Positions 1-13,306 of a stretch of 64,000 bases of DNA are shown one piece after another. Source of the stretch: Puffinus mauretanicus (taxonomy: Eukaryota > Chordata > Aves > Procellariiformes > Procellariidae); NCBI GenBank assembly GCA_023333565.1, contig JAJKFH010003229.1, positions 1,834,001-1,898,000 of the forward strand, given 5' to 3'. The translations under genes and the position numbers were made by a program. How positions within the stretch are numbered: the stretch's first letter is position 1; each line of letters opens with the position of its first letter. The notes under the pieces were generated by a model, which was not told the DNA's origin, searched no databases, and saw nothing but the letters and a program-made list of their open reading frames with translations.

Positions 1-3000
1 CAGTTGACTCATTAAAACCAAGATTTTGATATTTCCAAGGAAGAAATGACAGCCTTTGGTAAGGTGTCCCAATGCTCATTAACCTGAACTGTTAAAAAGT
101 TGCATCTGACTTCTAATCTGAATTCATTTAGCTGCAGTGCCCAGCCATCACACCTTGTTAAACTTTTACCTGCTAGTCTGAAGAATCTGCTAGTTCTTTT
201 TCCTAGTTAGTAAAACTATAGATAATAGCCATGTCACTTTAACATTTTCTTTGAGAGATTGAAACACAATAAGGACCTTGTGCTTATGCAAAGATCTATT
301 TTTCAATATTTCAGTCATTCTCAGGGTCTTTGGCCTCCTTCAGTTTATCAAAATTCTCTCTCAGCTGTGGATATTGCAGTGGGACAAAGCAGTGCTCCTC
401 ATGCCAGTGTAAAATACATGTGCAACTTGGCTTGCCATAACTGTTTTGGGCAGACCACCACACCAGCAATTCATATTAGCTGATTAACAGCAGCAGCTTC
501 TCCCTTTGCTTTTGCAGAGTCCCTGCTTCTCTGGAGAAAGTGTTCCTCTTCTAAGGTCATGGCTTACAGTCTTTGTTTCCAGATGTACTGCTCTGCTCAA
601 TACTTATTTTTCAGGATCCTAAATTCTTCATGTCAGTGTCCAGCCCATTTTAAAGCTTAGACTGCCTCCCAAACTTATTTTATCATTTTAAGTCTATTTC
701 CAGGTCATTGATAAAAATATTAAATTGTGTTATGCCAAGAATTGTGTTCTTCGGTATGCAGCAGAAAAGTCTTGCTTGATAATGAGTGCTTCTTTACAAT
801 CACATGTTGAGGTCTATCAGTTTCCAATCCAGTCAACGTTTGCTGCATATTTTCTACGCCTAGGCAAATCCACATGAACCACACTGAGCAACTACACTGT
901 AATAAGGCTGAATAATAGTTCTCTGTCATATAGTCACTTCCTTCTTCTGTCTGCCGGCGCGTTTGTCATTCAGACCCAGGGCTGCCGTCTAGAACATCGC
1001 TGTTGGGGTCCCACAGAGCGAAGTCAGGCTTCCGGAGTGGCACTGACAAAGATGTGACCTCACTCCAGCTCTGTTTTGTCTGCTCGTACATGCTTCTACT
1101 TACAGGGCTCAGATAGCACCTCCCTCCTGTACTTCACAGAGACATAAAACCCCCTGTCTTTTCCTGTTTGCATCTTCTGAAGAACCGTTCTTGGTAAATT
1201 CTCATTGCAGGGTTTCTTTCCTCTTACTTAGAACATCTGTCTATACTTTCGTGTGATCTTTAATTCATCACTCCACTGGTCCAGTTCAGACCAATTTCTA
1301 GCGAAGAGTAAAATAGCAGTCTCACTTACTGTTGGGTTTTAAGTATTAAGGAGAAAACATTTAGTGGGTGACGAAAATCTGCATATCTTTGACAAAAAGC
1401 CTTAATGCATATAATTGTGCATAAGCTGTACTTTTCCTTGGGAAGTAAAGGCTGAGTGAGGCCCTATATTCTGTTGCTTTTTTTTTTTTAAATCTGTATA
1501 TTAATTTACAGTGATATGAAGTAGTCCCCATTATAACTAGCCAAGGAATTATGATGCAGCCGAGTCTTGCTCCCAGTTTGCACATGAGGAAATTAATGAT
1601 GGCACAAAATGCAAGGTAGTGGCATATCAGACTGTCTGTTCTCTGCAGTATAACCCTCATGGACCTTTCTCCTCTCTCATTTGGCTAAACCTGTTTCAAC
1701 AAGCACCTGGAACGGTTCAGCTCAGATGTTCCTGCTGTTCCTGCTCTGTAAACTCAGAGTGACTCCTTGACATATTTCTCTTGACGCAGTGACTCGCATG
1801 GGGCAGAGGCAAAATTCCAAAACAAAGCAAGCAGATGCTGTGGGTCCGGGAAAGCCACATGAAGTTGGAGCTCTGATGGCTTTCATTATGTTGTGGTGTG
1901 AGTACCCTCCGTTCACATGGCCTGATGAATTTTACTAAGCTCTGCCATTGTTTTGAGTTTCAGACTCTCTCTGCAGATTTGAAGGCACTGTGTTGGCATG
2001 TGTGCCTGCACATGGTGGGGATTTTATTTTATTTTTTAATGTCAGAAAGCAAAACACTTTCATTCTCCAGCCTCTTTACTTACACTTTGCTGGGCTACCA
2101 GGGAAACACTGGGAGAGTTATTGGTCAATAGCTCTTATAGTAAAAGTTAGTAATGTTTCCCAGTAGTAAATGTTGTGGGAAAGACATGAATTCCTTTCAA
2201 GTTCTGAATCACATTCTTTTTTTCCTTCAACCCATTCCTCAGATCTGGGGAATTCCAAAAAGAAGGGTTTTCATACTGAAACCAAACCCATCTATATTGT
2301 TAATGGAACTGTCAAACTGCTGTTTTTACAATGTGTGATTCAGAGAACTCAGCCACCCACAAGCTAACTGTAACCACAAGAGGCAATACTTCAGAGCATC
2401 CTATCTGAGGATCCATCTATACGGACATTTCAGACAGACCTGAGGCTCCTTTGCTTATGCTTCGAACTGCCTGGACGTGAGCCAGCTCTAATTTAGAAGT
2501 CCTGCAGACATGTTAGCTCAGTTCTGTGTTTGAGCTAATATCAAAGCCCTTGCAATCATCTGGATTGAGATGATGCCTTGTAGGTAAACCTCAGTCCTCA
2601 GGTGATTCAGAGTTGTGTTGCCTCCGTGGATGTCAGAAGAATTTTGCCTCAGAAGAAAAACATGGAAGGGAGTACGTGTTTTTCTGCTTTCTGTTATGTA
2701 TGTGGCATAACCATTGCTCTTGCCCAACAGATTTGCTTGCTCTATGGCCAGTTTCAAGGAGCCTCCTTGCACCCAGCAGCCTCCCCGTTGAACATGAAGT
2801 GGCTCACTAACAACGCCTGCCCCTGGCCCCTCCTTCTCTCCCTTCCTTTGTACCCACTCAGGCCTCGCCAAAATCCAGTCCTCAGCCGAAGCCTGTAGGA
2901 CTCCTTTCCTAGTGCACATACTTTACAGATAAAAAAGTAAGACTTGCATCAGAAGAAAAACAAGCAGAAACCCCCTGCCTGCAGTCACGTGTCACACCCA

Positions 3001-5339
3001 GAAGCAATATCAAGGGCTCTTGGCTCTCAGTCTCGACAGACAACAAGTTTGCACCTGAGTCATTTGGAAGCAAAATCTTTTCAGGAAAAAGGCATCCGGT
3101 CCAAAATATAGTATCAATTCCTTTGTTTAGTTTAGCTGAATCCCATGGTTTTGCATTTTCATCCCTCAATCCTCCCTACCAGAGAAACAAATCTCCAGTA
3201 ATTTGAACACATGTATGCTCTTCACTAACTCCCAACACTGGTAACTTGTTCCATATTCTCAGTACCATTTGCCTTAAATAGTTCTGCCACGCTTCCTCCT
3301 TGCTCCAAATGCAGAGAAACAGATGGGTAAACAAAGCAAAGAACGGCTATGTCTCACTGCACTTGATTTTTTGTTTGAAATCTATGCAAACTTCGGGACT
3401 AATTAGGTCATTTTAAAATAAGGGAAATTCCTGTAAAACCTTTTTTTTACTTCTTCAAACAAAATGAAATGTGGAAGCATTCTGGATTACAGCATGTAAA
3501 CTGATGTGAAGATAAGATAGGCTTTGTTTTGTTTGAGACTCAGACACTTTAGGTAAAGTTCCTTGTTGTTGGAAGCCTACTTACCTTGCTGAAATGCAAT
3601 TTAAAGTTATCATTTACTAGCTTTATTCACAACTTTTACAGAAGTAGGAGGAAAGTGGTAGTGGGAAGTCTTTCTATGGGAGGTTTGCTAAATGATTATG
3701 AAAATTTTGTTACACTTACAAACCAGTGCAGAATAACTGTTCTGCTGTGTTTTTCTGAAAAGTCAGACCCATGGATAACTACGTCTTTCACATTAGATTG
3801 ATACTGTCTGTACCTTTGAAAAACCCACCCAAAAATGAAAACAGAAATAATGAAACCTCTCTTCTGTAAAAGGGCATACTCCAAAAGGTTGTTAGGTAGT
3901 GTTTGAATCTGGGGCTGAGACAACTGGTATTTTACTGACTCAGGCGACGGTGCTTAATGATTGTTAGCAGTATCTAGTGATTGTGAATGTTCAACCTGTA
4001 TTTGCTTTGCATTCTGTTTTGCCTCTGACAGCCTCCACTAAAGAAGGCAAGAAAACCCTTCCAAAAGACTGGGAGATCTTTTTGCAAAACCTTTGCAAAA
4101 AGGCTGGCAGATCTCTGTGACCTTTCGGTGCGTTTGTTACACCCTGGCCTTTCCAGCTCTCCTACCTCCATCTGCAGCTGTTTTCTTAAAATGTCACTAA
4201 CAGGTGCTGCCTCTGGATTCCCGTTTCTCTCCATCGCAGGCATGTAGTGTCCTCTGCTCGGGCAGCCCAGGTAGTGTGGCCTCCTGCTGCCCCGGCTGTG
4301 TGGGTCGGCTGGTCCTTTCCACCTCTTTCCAATGCCCAAGAAGCTGTTTGCCTCCAGCAGCATCCCTCAGCGAAGCACATGTCTGACTTTGGCTCTACCT
4401 GGAAGCCCTTCACTGCCACAGAGCTGTGGAGGGAGCAGGGATGAGACGGGACCTACCTGTTGTTGGAAAGCAGGAGACCAATTGCTGAAAAATAACTTCA
4501 CAAAATAAAGAAGTTGCCTTCAACTTAAGGGCTACAGTTTATTTTTTGAAGGGTTGGGACCTTTTCTTGTTGTTTAGCATGACGACAATAACAGTTCCTC
4601 AATTAAAAAAAAAAACCAAAACAGATTTGGTACCTGGAAAGGCTAATTTCTGCTTCCCTAGGTTTAAGAGACTGCAACTCTTGATCAGAGGTTTTCTGGA
4701 AACCAGACAGCTCTCCAAGCTGAAGGCCCACAGTAAAGTGGGCCTTGAAATATCCAGTGCCTCTTGTATATGCATAAAAATCTGTAGACATTCTGGTTTT
4801 AGCACTGTGCTTGGTAAATAAGCATTTTCAAAAGCTAGTTTTTTATACCCTGCCACTGCTATGCTTTTTTATTGCAAATTTCTCTACTGCTTCTCTGGCC
4901 ACCAAGTAGTCACAGCAGGAAGCTACGCAGACTCAGTAAATAAACATGAAATCAGGCTAATAACAGGTGAAATTCTTCATAAAGGGACTTAGACCAGGTG
5001 AGACCTCTATTTCTCCAAGGTCCTCTTTATCAGAGGGTTTGAGACTCTCACAGTCATTTGCTGCATGGCGCTGCAGCACAGGGAAGTTCATCTTACTCTT
5101 CTTTCCAAGTCAAGCAGCTGAGAAAAGCTGATATTGTAACATCAGGGTCGTGGCCAGAGTCAGGAACAAACCCCTAGAGCCCAGGCGAGCCCAGTAACGA
5201 AACTGTTTTCATTTCAACAGGGACAGAAAGCACCTCCGTGAGCAGCCAAGGACGGATATATCAGACTGACCTGGGAACACAGTGACCCCCATTATAATAA
5301 ATTGTTTCCTCTGAGACCTACTGACGGCCTGTAAAACAG
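1..5339. other. Gene-poor unique sequence
   Basis: No coding exon, RNA gene or clear mobile element is visible apart from a doubtful MIR-like patch at 1530-1660. Open frames are short, occur on both strands and match no family I recognise. Base composition is AT-leaning with scattered A and T runs, as expected for avian intergenic or intronic DNA. Confidence 0.6.
1530..1660 (-). repeat. Possible MIR-like SINE remnant
   Basis: The stretch near 1580-1600 (CACATGAGGAAATTAATG, followed by GGCACA) resembles the reverse complement of the MIR core, where a conserved ACAGATGAGGAAACTGAGGC block is expected. The match is short and diverged. It could be chance, and no SINE ends or target duplications are visible. 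Confidence 0.2.
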
Positions 5340-5580
5340 GAGAAGACTGGGCTGCGGTCCCGGTCCTGGTCGGTGCGAGAGCCGGGAGCGCTATCCTCCA
5401 GGCTGGGGCTGGCGCGGGGCGGCCGCGGCCCCTCCACCTCCCCCAGTCACCCCGCTCGCAGCACAGGCCCGGCCGCGCCCGGCTGCAGAGCAGGGCCGCT
5501 GCCTGTCGGCAGGGAAGGGGGCAACGATGGTGCCTCTGAGGATCTTCTGGCCCCCTCATTAACCACTGATTGAATCCGCC
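5340..5580. promoter_or_regulatory. CpG island, candidate promoter
   Basis: About 19 CpG dinucleotides fall within roughly 180 bp (5345-5525), in a block with GGCGCGGGGCGGCCGCGG and CCGGCCGCGCCCGG. The surrounding kilobases are AT-rich and nearly CpG-free. In birds such islands usually mark promoters of broadly expressed genes, so this is the strongest promoter candidate in the window. The direction is unclear. On the minus strand a 116-codon arginine- and proline-rich frame (5209-5559) runs through the island, but such frames are common in GC-rich DNA. On the plus strand a 128-codon frame starts just downstream (5593-5979), and a good splice donor (AAG followed by GTGAGT) lies at about 6160. 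Neither frame resembles a known protein. An isolated or orphan island is also possible. Confidence 0.6.
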
Positions 5581-5599
5581 CCCTGTTACTGCATGCTGC

Positions 5600-7575
5600 T
5601 CAGGGCCTTGTCCTTCTCTTTTTTTACCCGGTTTTCAGCCCTTTGGCTTGCGGATTCACAGGCGATCAAAGCACGCACACAGAAGTGGGCAGGCTGGTGT
5701 CCTGTCAGCTGGACTCCCTGCCTGAACCACGGTACGCTGAGGGGCCTCGAAACTGAGAGAAATGAGGAATCTTTCAGAACTCAGGTTTTCTTTTCTTTCG
5801 TTTTAGTTCTTGGGCTTATTCAGGATGTGTTGAATATGGCAGACCCTTATCCAAACTCCGTAAGCATCCAAGCTTGCGATGAGCTGGAGTTGGAGTACCT
5901 ACAACTTGCCTGTGTGAGAGCTTGTGGGAAATGGCAGCAAAACCTTTTCCGCAGGTTCTCACACTCACATTCCAGATAAGTGCCTGAGGCCTTTCTGGAA
6001 ATCCTAAATGCTATTGGAAGTCATTGAGAAATGGCTATGGAGTTTTCTAAAACCCCAAATAATTTAGGAATACTTGTAGTAATCCCTTGGAATGGTATGC
6101 TTTGGAAAATCCCAGCAATGTGGATTTATCATTGTAAATCAGAGAAAAACTGTGAAAAGGTGAGTCTTTTTAGTTGTCCTGGAAGACCTCAGCTAGCATA
6201 TTTTATCTTCTTCTCCTGCATCTCCACCTCAGTTTGTTCTCAAATTTTGGAACAAAAGAATTCTTTGGTACCCAACCAATCCAAGAACAGTTTTCTTACA
6301 TATGAAATTACAGGTCTGAAAGCACGTGCCTCTTGAATCTAGTAATATTATTGCTATGATACTGAAAAGGTTCTATTTCATGCATTTGATATTAGGACTG
6401 TGCTGACAGATCTACAGCTTTGCCTAATAACAGAACTTGAAAAAGTAAGATTTCACTAAGCATTAATTTTACATGACACAATTTTATTTTTATCATTCTG
6501 TTTGCCTAAACAAAAGCAAACTTGCCTTGCATAATTTTTCCTTTACTGATGTTAGTTGTACAAATATTTACTGACTCACCTAAGCCAGGGTTTCAACTGA
6601 AACAGCTTTTATCCAGCTAAATAAGGTAATTTAAATGGTCATATACCATTAAAAAGAAGAATTTTACATACTTCAAAACATAAGTTTTACTTTTGGTGAA
6701 AGGGAGGTTAATTTGCTACATTCAGTCCTGAACTATGCTTTATTTTATAATGCAGTAAATAAATTCATTTTGCTACCTATCAACTCAAAGCCAATTAAAG
6801 TGGCATTGGTGTATCATCAGCCTATTCAGAACCTCATTCTGTTGTTTTTGTTCAGAATAAAAGGATGAGTAAAATGTCTCTAAAGGGTGTTTTATCTAGG
6901 CTGACATTGCAAAATGAGCATTGTGGGTTTTTTTTCATTTGTTTGTTTGTTTTGCTGGAGGTGTGGACTTGTATCCAGGTTCCCAAATAATGCAAAAATA
7001 CAATCTCATCAGTGAAAAGATGCACAGCGTACAGCAGTCTTTGTTTTTACAACAAGCAACGAGGGAAACTGGAGGAGATCCATCCTACAGGAGAAAGGGG
7101 TAAGGAAGGTACCCATTGTGCAGGCTGTAAGGATTTTTTTTTCTCCTGTTCCTTCATTTTAGCTTTGGTTTAAAAAACAAAATAAAAAGGTATAATGCCA
7201 TTAGTCACAGCTTTGTTAGAAGGAAGCCAGCACTAAATCTTTCTTCCTCCTAGGCCCTGCTTTATATTTTGGTGATGTGAAAAACGGGATCTGAATGCAA
7301 ATGGGCCCATTGTTTATTCTGACCTTCTTTTCTATTTTTCTCTAAATTTTTAGTTTAAATGTAGCACTGGTTGTCTGTTTCTAAGGCCATGATTAATGAG
7401 AGCAGCCCACATCCTTAGCAAAACCAGGAATGCCTCCTTGACATTTTCCAAGTCTGCACCAGATACAATATTCCCTGAACTGCAGAGGAGTCATCCAGCT
7501 GACCTTAGTGGTTTTGAGCTCAGACCCAAGGTGTGTAGTGGAATGTGCAGAAGAGAGGATCTGGATCAAATTCCT
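5600..7575. other. Unique sequence downstream of CpG island
   Basis: This stretch holds a 128-codon open frame (5593-5979, plus strand) and a 101-codon frame (6031-6336) with no recognisable domains. A consensus-like donor lies at about 6160 and a short TTTG run near 6940. If the CpG island drives a transcript rightward, this would be its first exon or intron. The sequence alone does not show that. Confidence 0.4.
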
Positions 7576-7577
7576 CT

Positions 7578-7665
7578 TTAGTCTCTATTTTATAGAGGAA
7601 GGAACTGGTTAGTGGGCCTTCCCACCTCAGGTCTCAGTGCTCAACCGTTTCATCATCCAAGAAAG
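7578..7665 (-). repeat. Possible MIR-like SINE remnant
   Basis: The order ATTTTATAGAGGAAGGAACT, then ACCTCAGGTCTCAGTGCTC about 30 bp later, matches the layout of a reverse-complemented MIR element: the ATTTTACAGATGAGGAAACT block, then the ACCCAGGTCTC block. The spacing is shorter than in full elements and divergence is high, so this is tentative. Confidence 0.3.
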
Positions 7666-7944
7666 GGAGGAGAGTTATGAAGAGTCTCTAACTGCTGTTT
7701 TTGAAAGAAATGCCTTTCTAATGCCTCTGCGCTAGAAGCATCTGTTCTTATTTATGAAGTTTTCCGTATACAAGAGGATATCACACATTTTCATTCTGGA
7801 GAGCTTATTCCCGATTTAAAAAAAAAACCAACACAACAAAAAACAACACATGAAAGGAAAAAAAAATCTCACACCATGGAAATGTCTCCAAAGGAAGGGA
7901 GACGGGGTGCCTGGCTCCTTGGCGAGGTATTGTCACCCAGCCTC

Positions 7945-7985
7945 GCCCCGGTTCAGCAAAGCACTCAAGTGCATCCGTAAGCCCT
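7945..7985 (+). repeat. Scrap of an ancient amniote repeat
   Basis: GTTCAGCAAAGCACTCAAGT, followed by GCATCCGTAA, is close to a motif I know from many reptile and bird repeats (GATCCAGCAAAGCACTTAAG, then CACATGCTTAA). I cannot name the family. Only about 40 bp is recognisable, and the mirrored half of the palindromic element is not seen. Confidence 0.35.
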
Positions 7986-8500
7986 GTTTGCTCCAGTGGG
8001 CCATTAAGCCTGGACTTGCATTGGACTTTCTCTAACAGCTGCCGAACGAACTCGTAGTACTGCCTCCCCCACAATGATGCAGGGAGAAACCTGATTAAAG
8101 CTGATGTAAGAGACTACTAGCGAAAGCCAAGTGCTCTGTACAACAACAAGTTTTATTGCTCTCATAAAACTCAGGGACTCTTCTGTTAGCCAGCCACCTA
8201 TTTTTGACTGCCATATACAAACAACTAATCTACTATTCACATATCTAAAGACATAGACCACTCTTGCAATCAGTCCCAGCATTTAAAGTACTCCATAAAA
8301 GAAACATCAGGACTCTCCCCACTTGTGCAGCTACATAAACATTGTCTCTCATTTGGATATGTCTAAGAGCATTTAGGCTGCCAAAGGTTACTCTGGCTGC
8401 TGATTGCCTGCTGCTGTTGCACTGAGCAATAGAGGTAACAAGGTTGGCGAGCCTCTGCAAGTGGTTACAGTGCTCACTGCAACCCTGAATCGCCAGGATT

Positions 8501-8516
8501 CTCTCTCTCTCTCTCT
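8501..8516. repeat. (CT)8 microsatellite
   Basis: Eight uninterrupted CT dinucleotides. Flanking DNA shows no gene. A 93-codon minus-strand frame crosses it and begins with Arg-Glu repeats that are simply the translation of the repeat. Confidence 0.9.
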
Positions 8517-9107
8517 TCATCACCACTGACCACTCTTACATAGCTCCCTAATAGTTGAGCAGGGAATGAACCACTGCAAGTTTTAAAGTTGTGCTGCTTT
8601 TTGGGGAGTATTCAGGCATGTGAGATTTCCAAATTGGCAGTATGGAGAAAAACAAGGCTGTAGTAGAAAGTGACCTAAGATGGTGGAGAGAAAAAGGATG
8701 AAGTAGGGAAGTCCCGTTCTGGTATGTCACCCATTTAATCCACTATTATTACCTGTATAGTTATATTTATTCATTTACAGAGTAACTCAAATTTGTTTTG
8801 TTGCTCTTGTCCTGGTTGTGCAGGGAGGTAGCTAGTTCCTTGCACTGACAGGTTTCAACTTCAGCTGAAATCAGATGCTAGAGGAAATGAATTGGATTTA
8901 TGCGTGTGTAGAAGGGTTGCTCAGGCAGGATCTATGTTTATTAAAGCACTGTCTGGCAATTCTCATAGGGCATCTTTATAACTTGTAAGCCTTTAATACA
9001 AAAGGAGATTCAAAATACAATCAAGTATACAATGGGGTTTACAGGTTCATGCAGTTTTCCATCTCCAATCCTATAATCCATCCTTACGTGGTGACTTGCA
9101 TGATCCT

Positions 9108-9215
9108 GGCCTGATTCTACAACCCTATTCATATGGAAATACATATGTTCATATGAATAACTGTTTAAAATCAATGCTATTTTATTACATGGTTTATACA
9201 TTGCAGAATCAGACC
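9108..9215. mobile_element. Short palindromic MITE-like element
   Basis: The ends form an inverted repeat: GGCCTGATTCTACAA at 9108-9122 and TTGCAGAATCAGACC at 9201-9215, which pair at 13 of 15 positions. Inside lies a second, perfect 10-bp inverted repeat (TATTCATATG at 9126-9135 and CATATGAATA at 9150-9159). The size of about 108 bp and nested inverted repeats suit a non-autonomous DNA-transposon remnant. The GGCCTGATTCT end resembles old repeats common in reptiles and birds. No target-site duplication is obvious. Confidence 0.4.
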
Positions 9216-12200
9216 TTCTGAGAAAAAGACAGTATTGTTGCAGACAAAATAGTCAAGACAGCAAAGTATTACTTACGCTCAAATGACTGAATGGGAGACT
9301 GTGTATGAATTTCATATGGGGAAAACAGCGCAAACATAATATTTCTAAGGTGAGGGGAGAATACTTTAAAAAATTCTTCACTTGAATTTAGAGGCGTAAA
9401 AATAAGTCTTGGAGAGGTGTGAAGTGGTCATCTATTCCATGTCTCTGTTGAGGACTGGCTTGTAATGAGAAAGAATGAAAGGAAAACTTTGTCTGGTGTT
9501 AATTAATGCACATGAAATACACTTTTACTAGTTGGTGATTAGTTCTCACATTCTTAGAAGAAAAAGACAGTTCTGTTACTATATGGCCGATAAGGGATGT
9601 CATCAGCATGTGATTTCTTTGAATACTTGGTTTTTTTCAATGTATACAATGCTTTTCCATTTCTGAACCAAAGATAATTTTTGTTGACTGGGTATCCTAT
9701 TATGGAAAACTTATAGTGGGCAGGTAATTATATTTTCATTTGTATTTAATTGCTACCTCTTATTCTGTTAAGAAAGATATTCTTTGAACATGTTAGACTC
9801 CCTTGCTCAGCAATGTTATCAGTTATTCAGAGCAGATAATTTATGAGCAAACACAGATTACATTTGAGATGAAAAACTATAAATCTGTGGTATCTAATAA
9901 CATGGCTTTGTTGAAGAAAAGGTAATCTGGAATTAGTAACCTTAAATACAAATTTGTCTCTGATACCAATAAAACCTTTTCCCTAGGAAGAGCTTATTCT
10001 ATGGCAATCGGCTTCTCTTCTGAGCCTGGAAAGAAAACCAATTTCTCACTCCCACTAAACTGAATCCCAAAACACAGAATTTTCACCTTCCCACCATTGC
10101 TGATCCAGTCTCTGGAATAAATTAAACCATAGAAGCTTGAACTAGGGAGGGCTCACAGTGTCTGAGCCTGCTTAGTGAATTGCTTGGAACAACAGATTCT
10201 TGGCACCAAAAATTATTTGAGATGCTCTTTCCATTGTAAAAAGGATTAATAATAACCAAATATCGCTAGTTAATTTCTCCAGAGTCCTTAAAGGGTGGAA
10301 ACAGTGTGTAGATGAGGTCGAACCCTTCACTACTCTGCTGGGTACTTAGAGTCTTTGAAATGTCTGCTTTTAATTATGCACATTGCCTTTCTGCCAGATA
10401 GCAGGTGGAATAGCTTTCAATTCAAGTGGGAGCTAATATAAACTCCTCTCAGCAAAGTCTTTTCAACAGTATTCTCTTTCAAGGCTGCCTGTATCAAGCT
10501 GAGACTCTAGGTGTGCGCAAGAAGTAAGATCTCCTTTGTACTGATAAAATTCGGGAAAACTTGAACTTCCCCTGCTCCTCTGTTATCTGTCTGCTAGCCA
10601 GCTATGTGGCTGCGCTGTATTTTGGTGAAATAACATTATCTCTTTGTATCCAGCCTGGCATAACTAATGTAGACCTGCCGTTTGTTCTCATTCATTCTCA
10701 CCTTAAATTGAATCTGTCAGGGAAACTTTTTCCTCTTTTATTCTTTCCAGGTTTTCCCTGCATTGTCTATGGACAGAACGAACACAGCTGCATATGCAGG
10801 CATGACTGAAAGCCAGGCATTCAAACTCCCTATTTCGTTACAAGTTTGCATGTGCCAAAGGGCTTTTGTGCGCAGGCTACTTGTTGACAGACATAAGGAG
10901 GTAGAGGTTTGAAAATTCCTGGAGATATTATTACACTACACCAAGAATATCTGTCAAGAATCAGGAGAAATCCTACAAACCCAGGGTCTGATCCTCCAAA
11001 ACGACTCATGGAACTTTGGTAATGTTTAGTTAAAGAACACACAGCTGATTACAGACTAAAAGAACATCACATTTTTAAAGCCCTGATTCAAGAAAAGGCA
11101 GGCCCTGAGTATGTGTCTAATTGCTTTTCTGGATAAGTGTAAATTGAGATAAAAACCCAGCCAAATGAAAACAACCTAATAGCCCCAACCTCCCATAAGC
11201 CTCTCATCCCCTTGGTGTCATCTACAACTAGTTCCTCTGGTGTGGATGGGAGAGGAGAGCTTGTGAGAAGGCAGTATGTGCTTAGCACAGCTACAGCTTT
11301 AAAAAGTGTTAATATTTGTCTTGAAAATGAAAAATATAGGATACTGCCACTCAGTAACTGGATTTTACTATGAAAACTGTAATCACCAATCCTACTTGTG
11401 TCGTGTTGACTCTGTTGCCGAGTACAGCACAGGAGTTTTTCCAGTTGAAGGCCTTGGTTCTTGCAAGCAAAGCAGGAACAACTCTCAAGAGTAGGTCTAT
11501 AAAAGAAGCAGATAGATACTCCACACCACAGACTCACTTTTTATTTGAGAAGAAGCTTTCCCCAGAAAAGATGAGTCTTCTGGTGTTATGAGGTGGTAAT
11601 TCAGAAGAATGCAGTCAGGCACTTACTATCTCTGGAAGGGGTCTGTAATATACGCAGGAGAACAGCAAATGTAAGTGGAGGGGGGACTAACAGAAGTAAG
11701 AGGGAAGCAGACTATCTGCATTTTGTTCTACAAGGCTGCTCTGAAAAAAACTGTAATAACAACAGTTCTTAACTTCCCAGAGGTTATTACATTTCTTTCC
11801 CAAAATCTTAAAAAGTCAGTTTCTTATACAGGTATTAACATTTCTCAGATCAGGTGACTAGCTCCTCAGCTATTGTACAGAGACGTCACTGTCAATTTTC
11901 ACTAGTTGGAGATGTAGGCAAAAAAAATCAAAGTAGGGCTTAAGTGGGGTTTAAGATGGGTATAAGCTCTTTGCAAAGCCTGAGGAACAGCTGGTATGCA
12001 ATGTAAGCATTGTTCAACCAGCACATAACAATCCTGTGTCTGCTCCCCTTACATGAACACCCTCCTGAAGAGCCTGTTAATCCCTCCTGTGACACGCATG
12101 AGCGCCATAAACAGGGTAACCGAAGCATGCACAGGACTATGAAAATACTTACATGTGATAGTGAAACCTAGCAAACTAAAAAAAAACCCACCCTAAAACA

Positions 12201-13283
12201 TGTGAAGTTGAATAGTAGGAGTGATTCCACTGCTGTTAAAGGCCCTCTCTATCTTCAGCACTGTGATGAAATATCGTATGACTGTAAGGCTCCTCCAAAG
12301 GCAAGCTTGGCTCTTTAATGCATTTTGTGCACAAGACACTTCATATAGTGCCTGTGTTCGTTTAGGTAGTTATTAAAAACTGTGTATAACTGTTGAAGAA
12401 AAATATCAGTTAAATGTCTGAAAAGAAAATCAGACCAGGTGTATGCAGCAGTTACGATGGCAGGCAGTATTCCTTGAGCACAGTTGTTTACTGCCATTTC
12501 AGAAATCATCTATTACTACGGTACCTGAGCACTCAATATAGGATACTGATGTAAACAGTTAAGGAAGAGTATTATATGCCCAGATTGTTCCAAAGCATGT
12601 TCCAATGCAGAGGTTTTTCACATGTATCTGTCTCATACTTTTGATAATAAAAGGAAAGAGGTTCTTTGACATGCAAAACCCAATTGAAAGTAACTCACAA
12701 ATCTAAAGGAATTATTTACACTTGAAACAACCTTCAACGGACCCCACGAATTGCTCCCATCTCTCACTCTCTTGTACTGAAATTGTGGTGTGTTAAAAGT
12801 CATCCCATGATCTAAGAAAAAATCAGGCCCCATGTAATGATAAAATATGCTGCTGTCCTTAAATACTATTCTAGTCCTACCAAAGTGAAGCAGAGATAAA
12901 GTTTTAATGTAATAAGCTTAAAATACTCTTTTTTTTTCTGTCTTGGTTTAAGTCAAAACTGTAGTGGTATTTGAGCTTTTTTTCAAAGACATGTAATTGC
13001 CCAGATGATAAAGCTGGGCACTGTGGCAAAAGGCATAATGGAAGGAATGTGCTTCACTTCTCACCTGTCTTTCCCAAAATGTGCTGGCAGCCAAGTATGA
13101 TATTTGAGACAGTTTCAAAAGGATGCTTCTCTTCTCAAATAAAAGGAAGCTTTATTCAGATACTCTTTTTAATTCCAAAGTCCAAAAGAGGCCATGCACG
13201 TAACATCCTCAGAAGCTGGGCTGGATTGAAATGGAAATATTGGAGCCAGCACATGTGTGGTTACTTCTTTTGGCTCTATAATT
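9216..13283. other. Unique sequence, no gene seen
   Basis: Only short unmatched open frames are present, the longest being 149 codons on the minus strand at 11088-11537. It lacks recognisable domains and has overlapping plus-strand frames. There is no RNA gene and no clear transposon. Confidence 0.5.
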
Positions 13284-13306
13284 AAAAAAAAAAAAAAAAA
13301 AAAAAA
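13284..13306. repeat. Poly(A) run of 23
   Basis: Twenty-three consecutive A bases. No retrogene or SINE body is recognisable upstream, so this is scored as a mononucleotide repeat and not a retroposon tail. Confidence 0.9.

Noticed and set aside
13284..13306. Poly(A) of 23 as a possible retrogene tail
   Set aside because: No AATAAA at the proper distance and no recognisable processed gene or SINE upstream.
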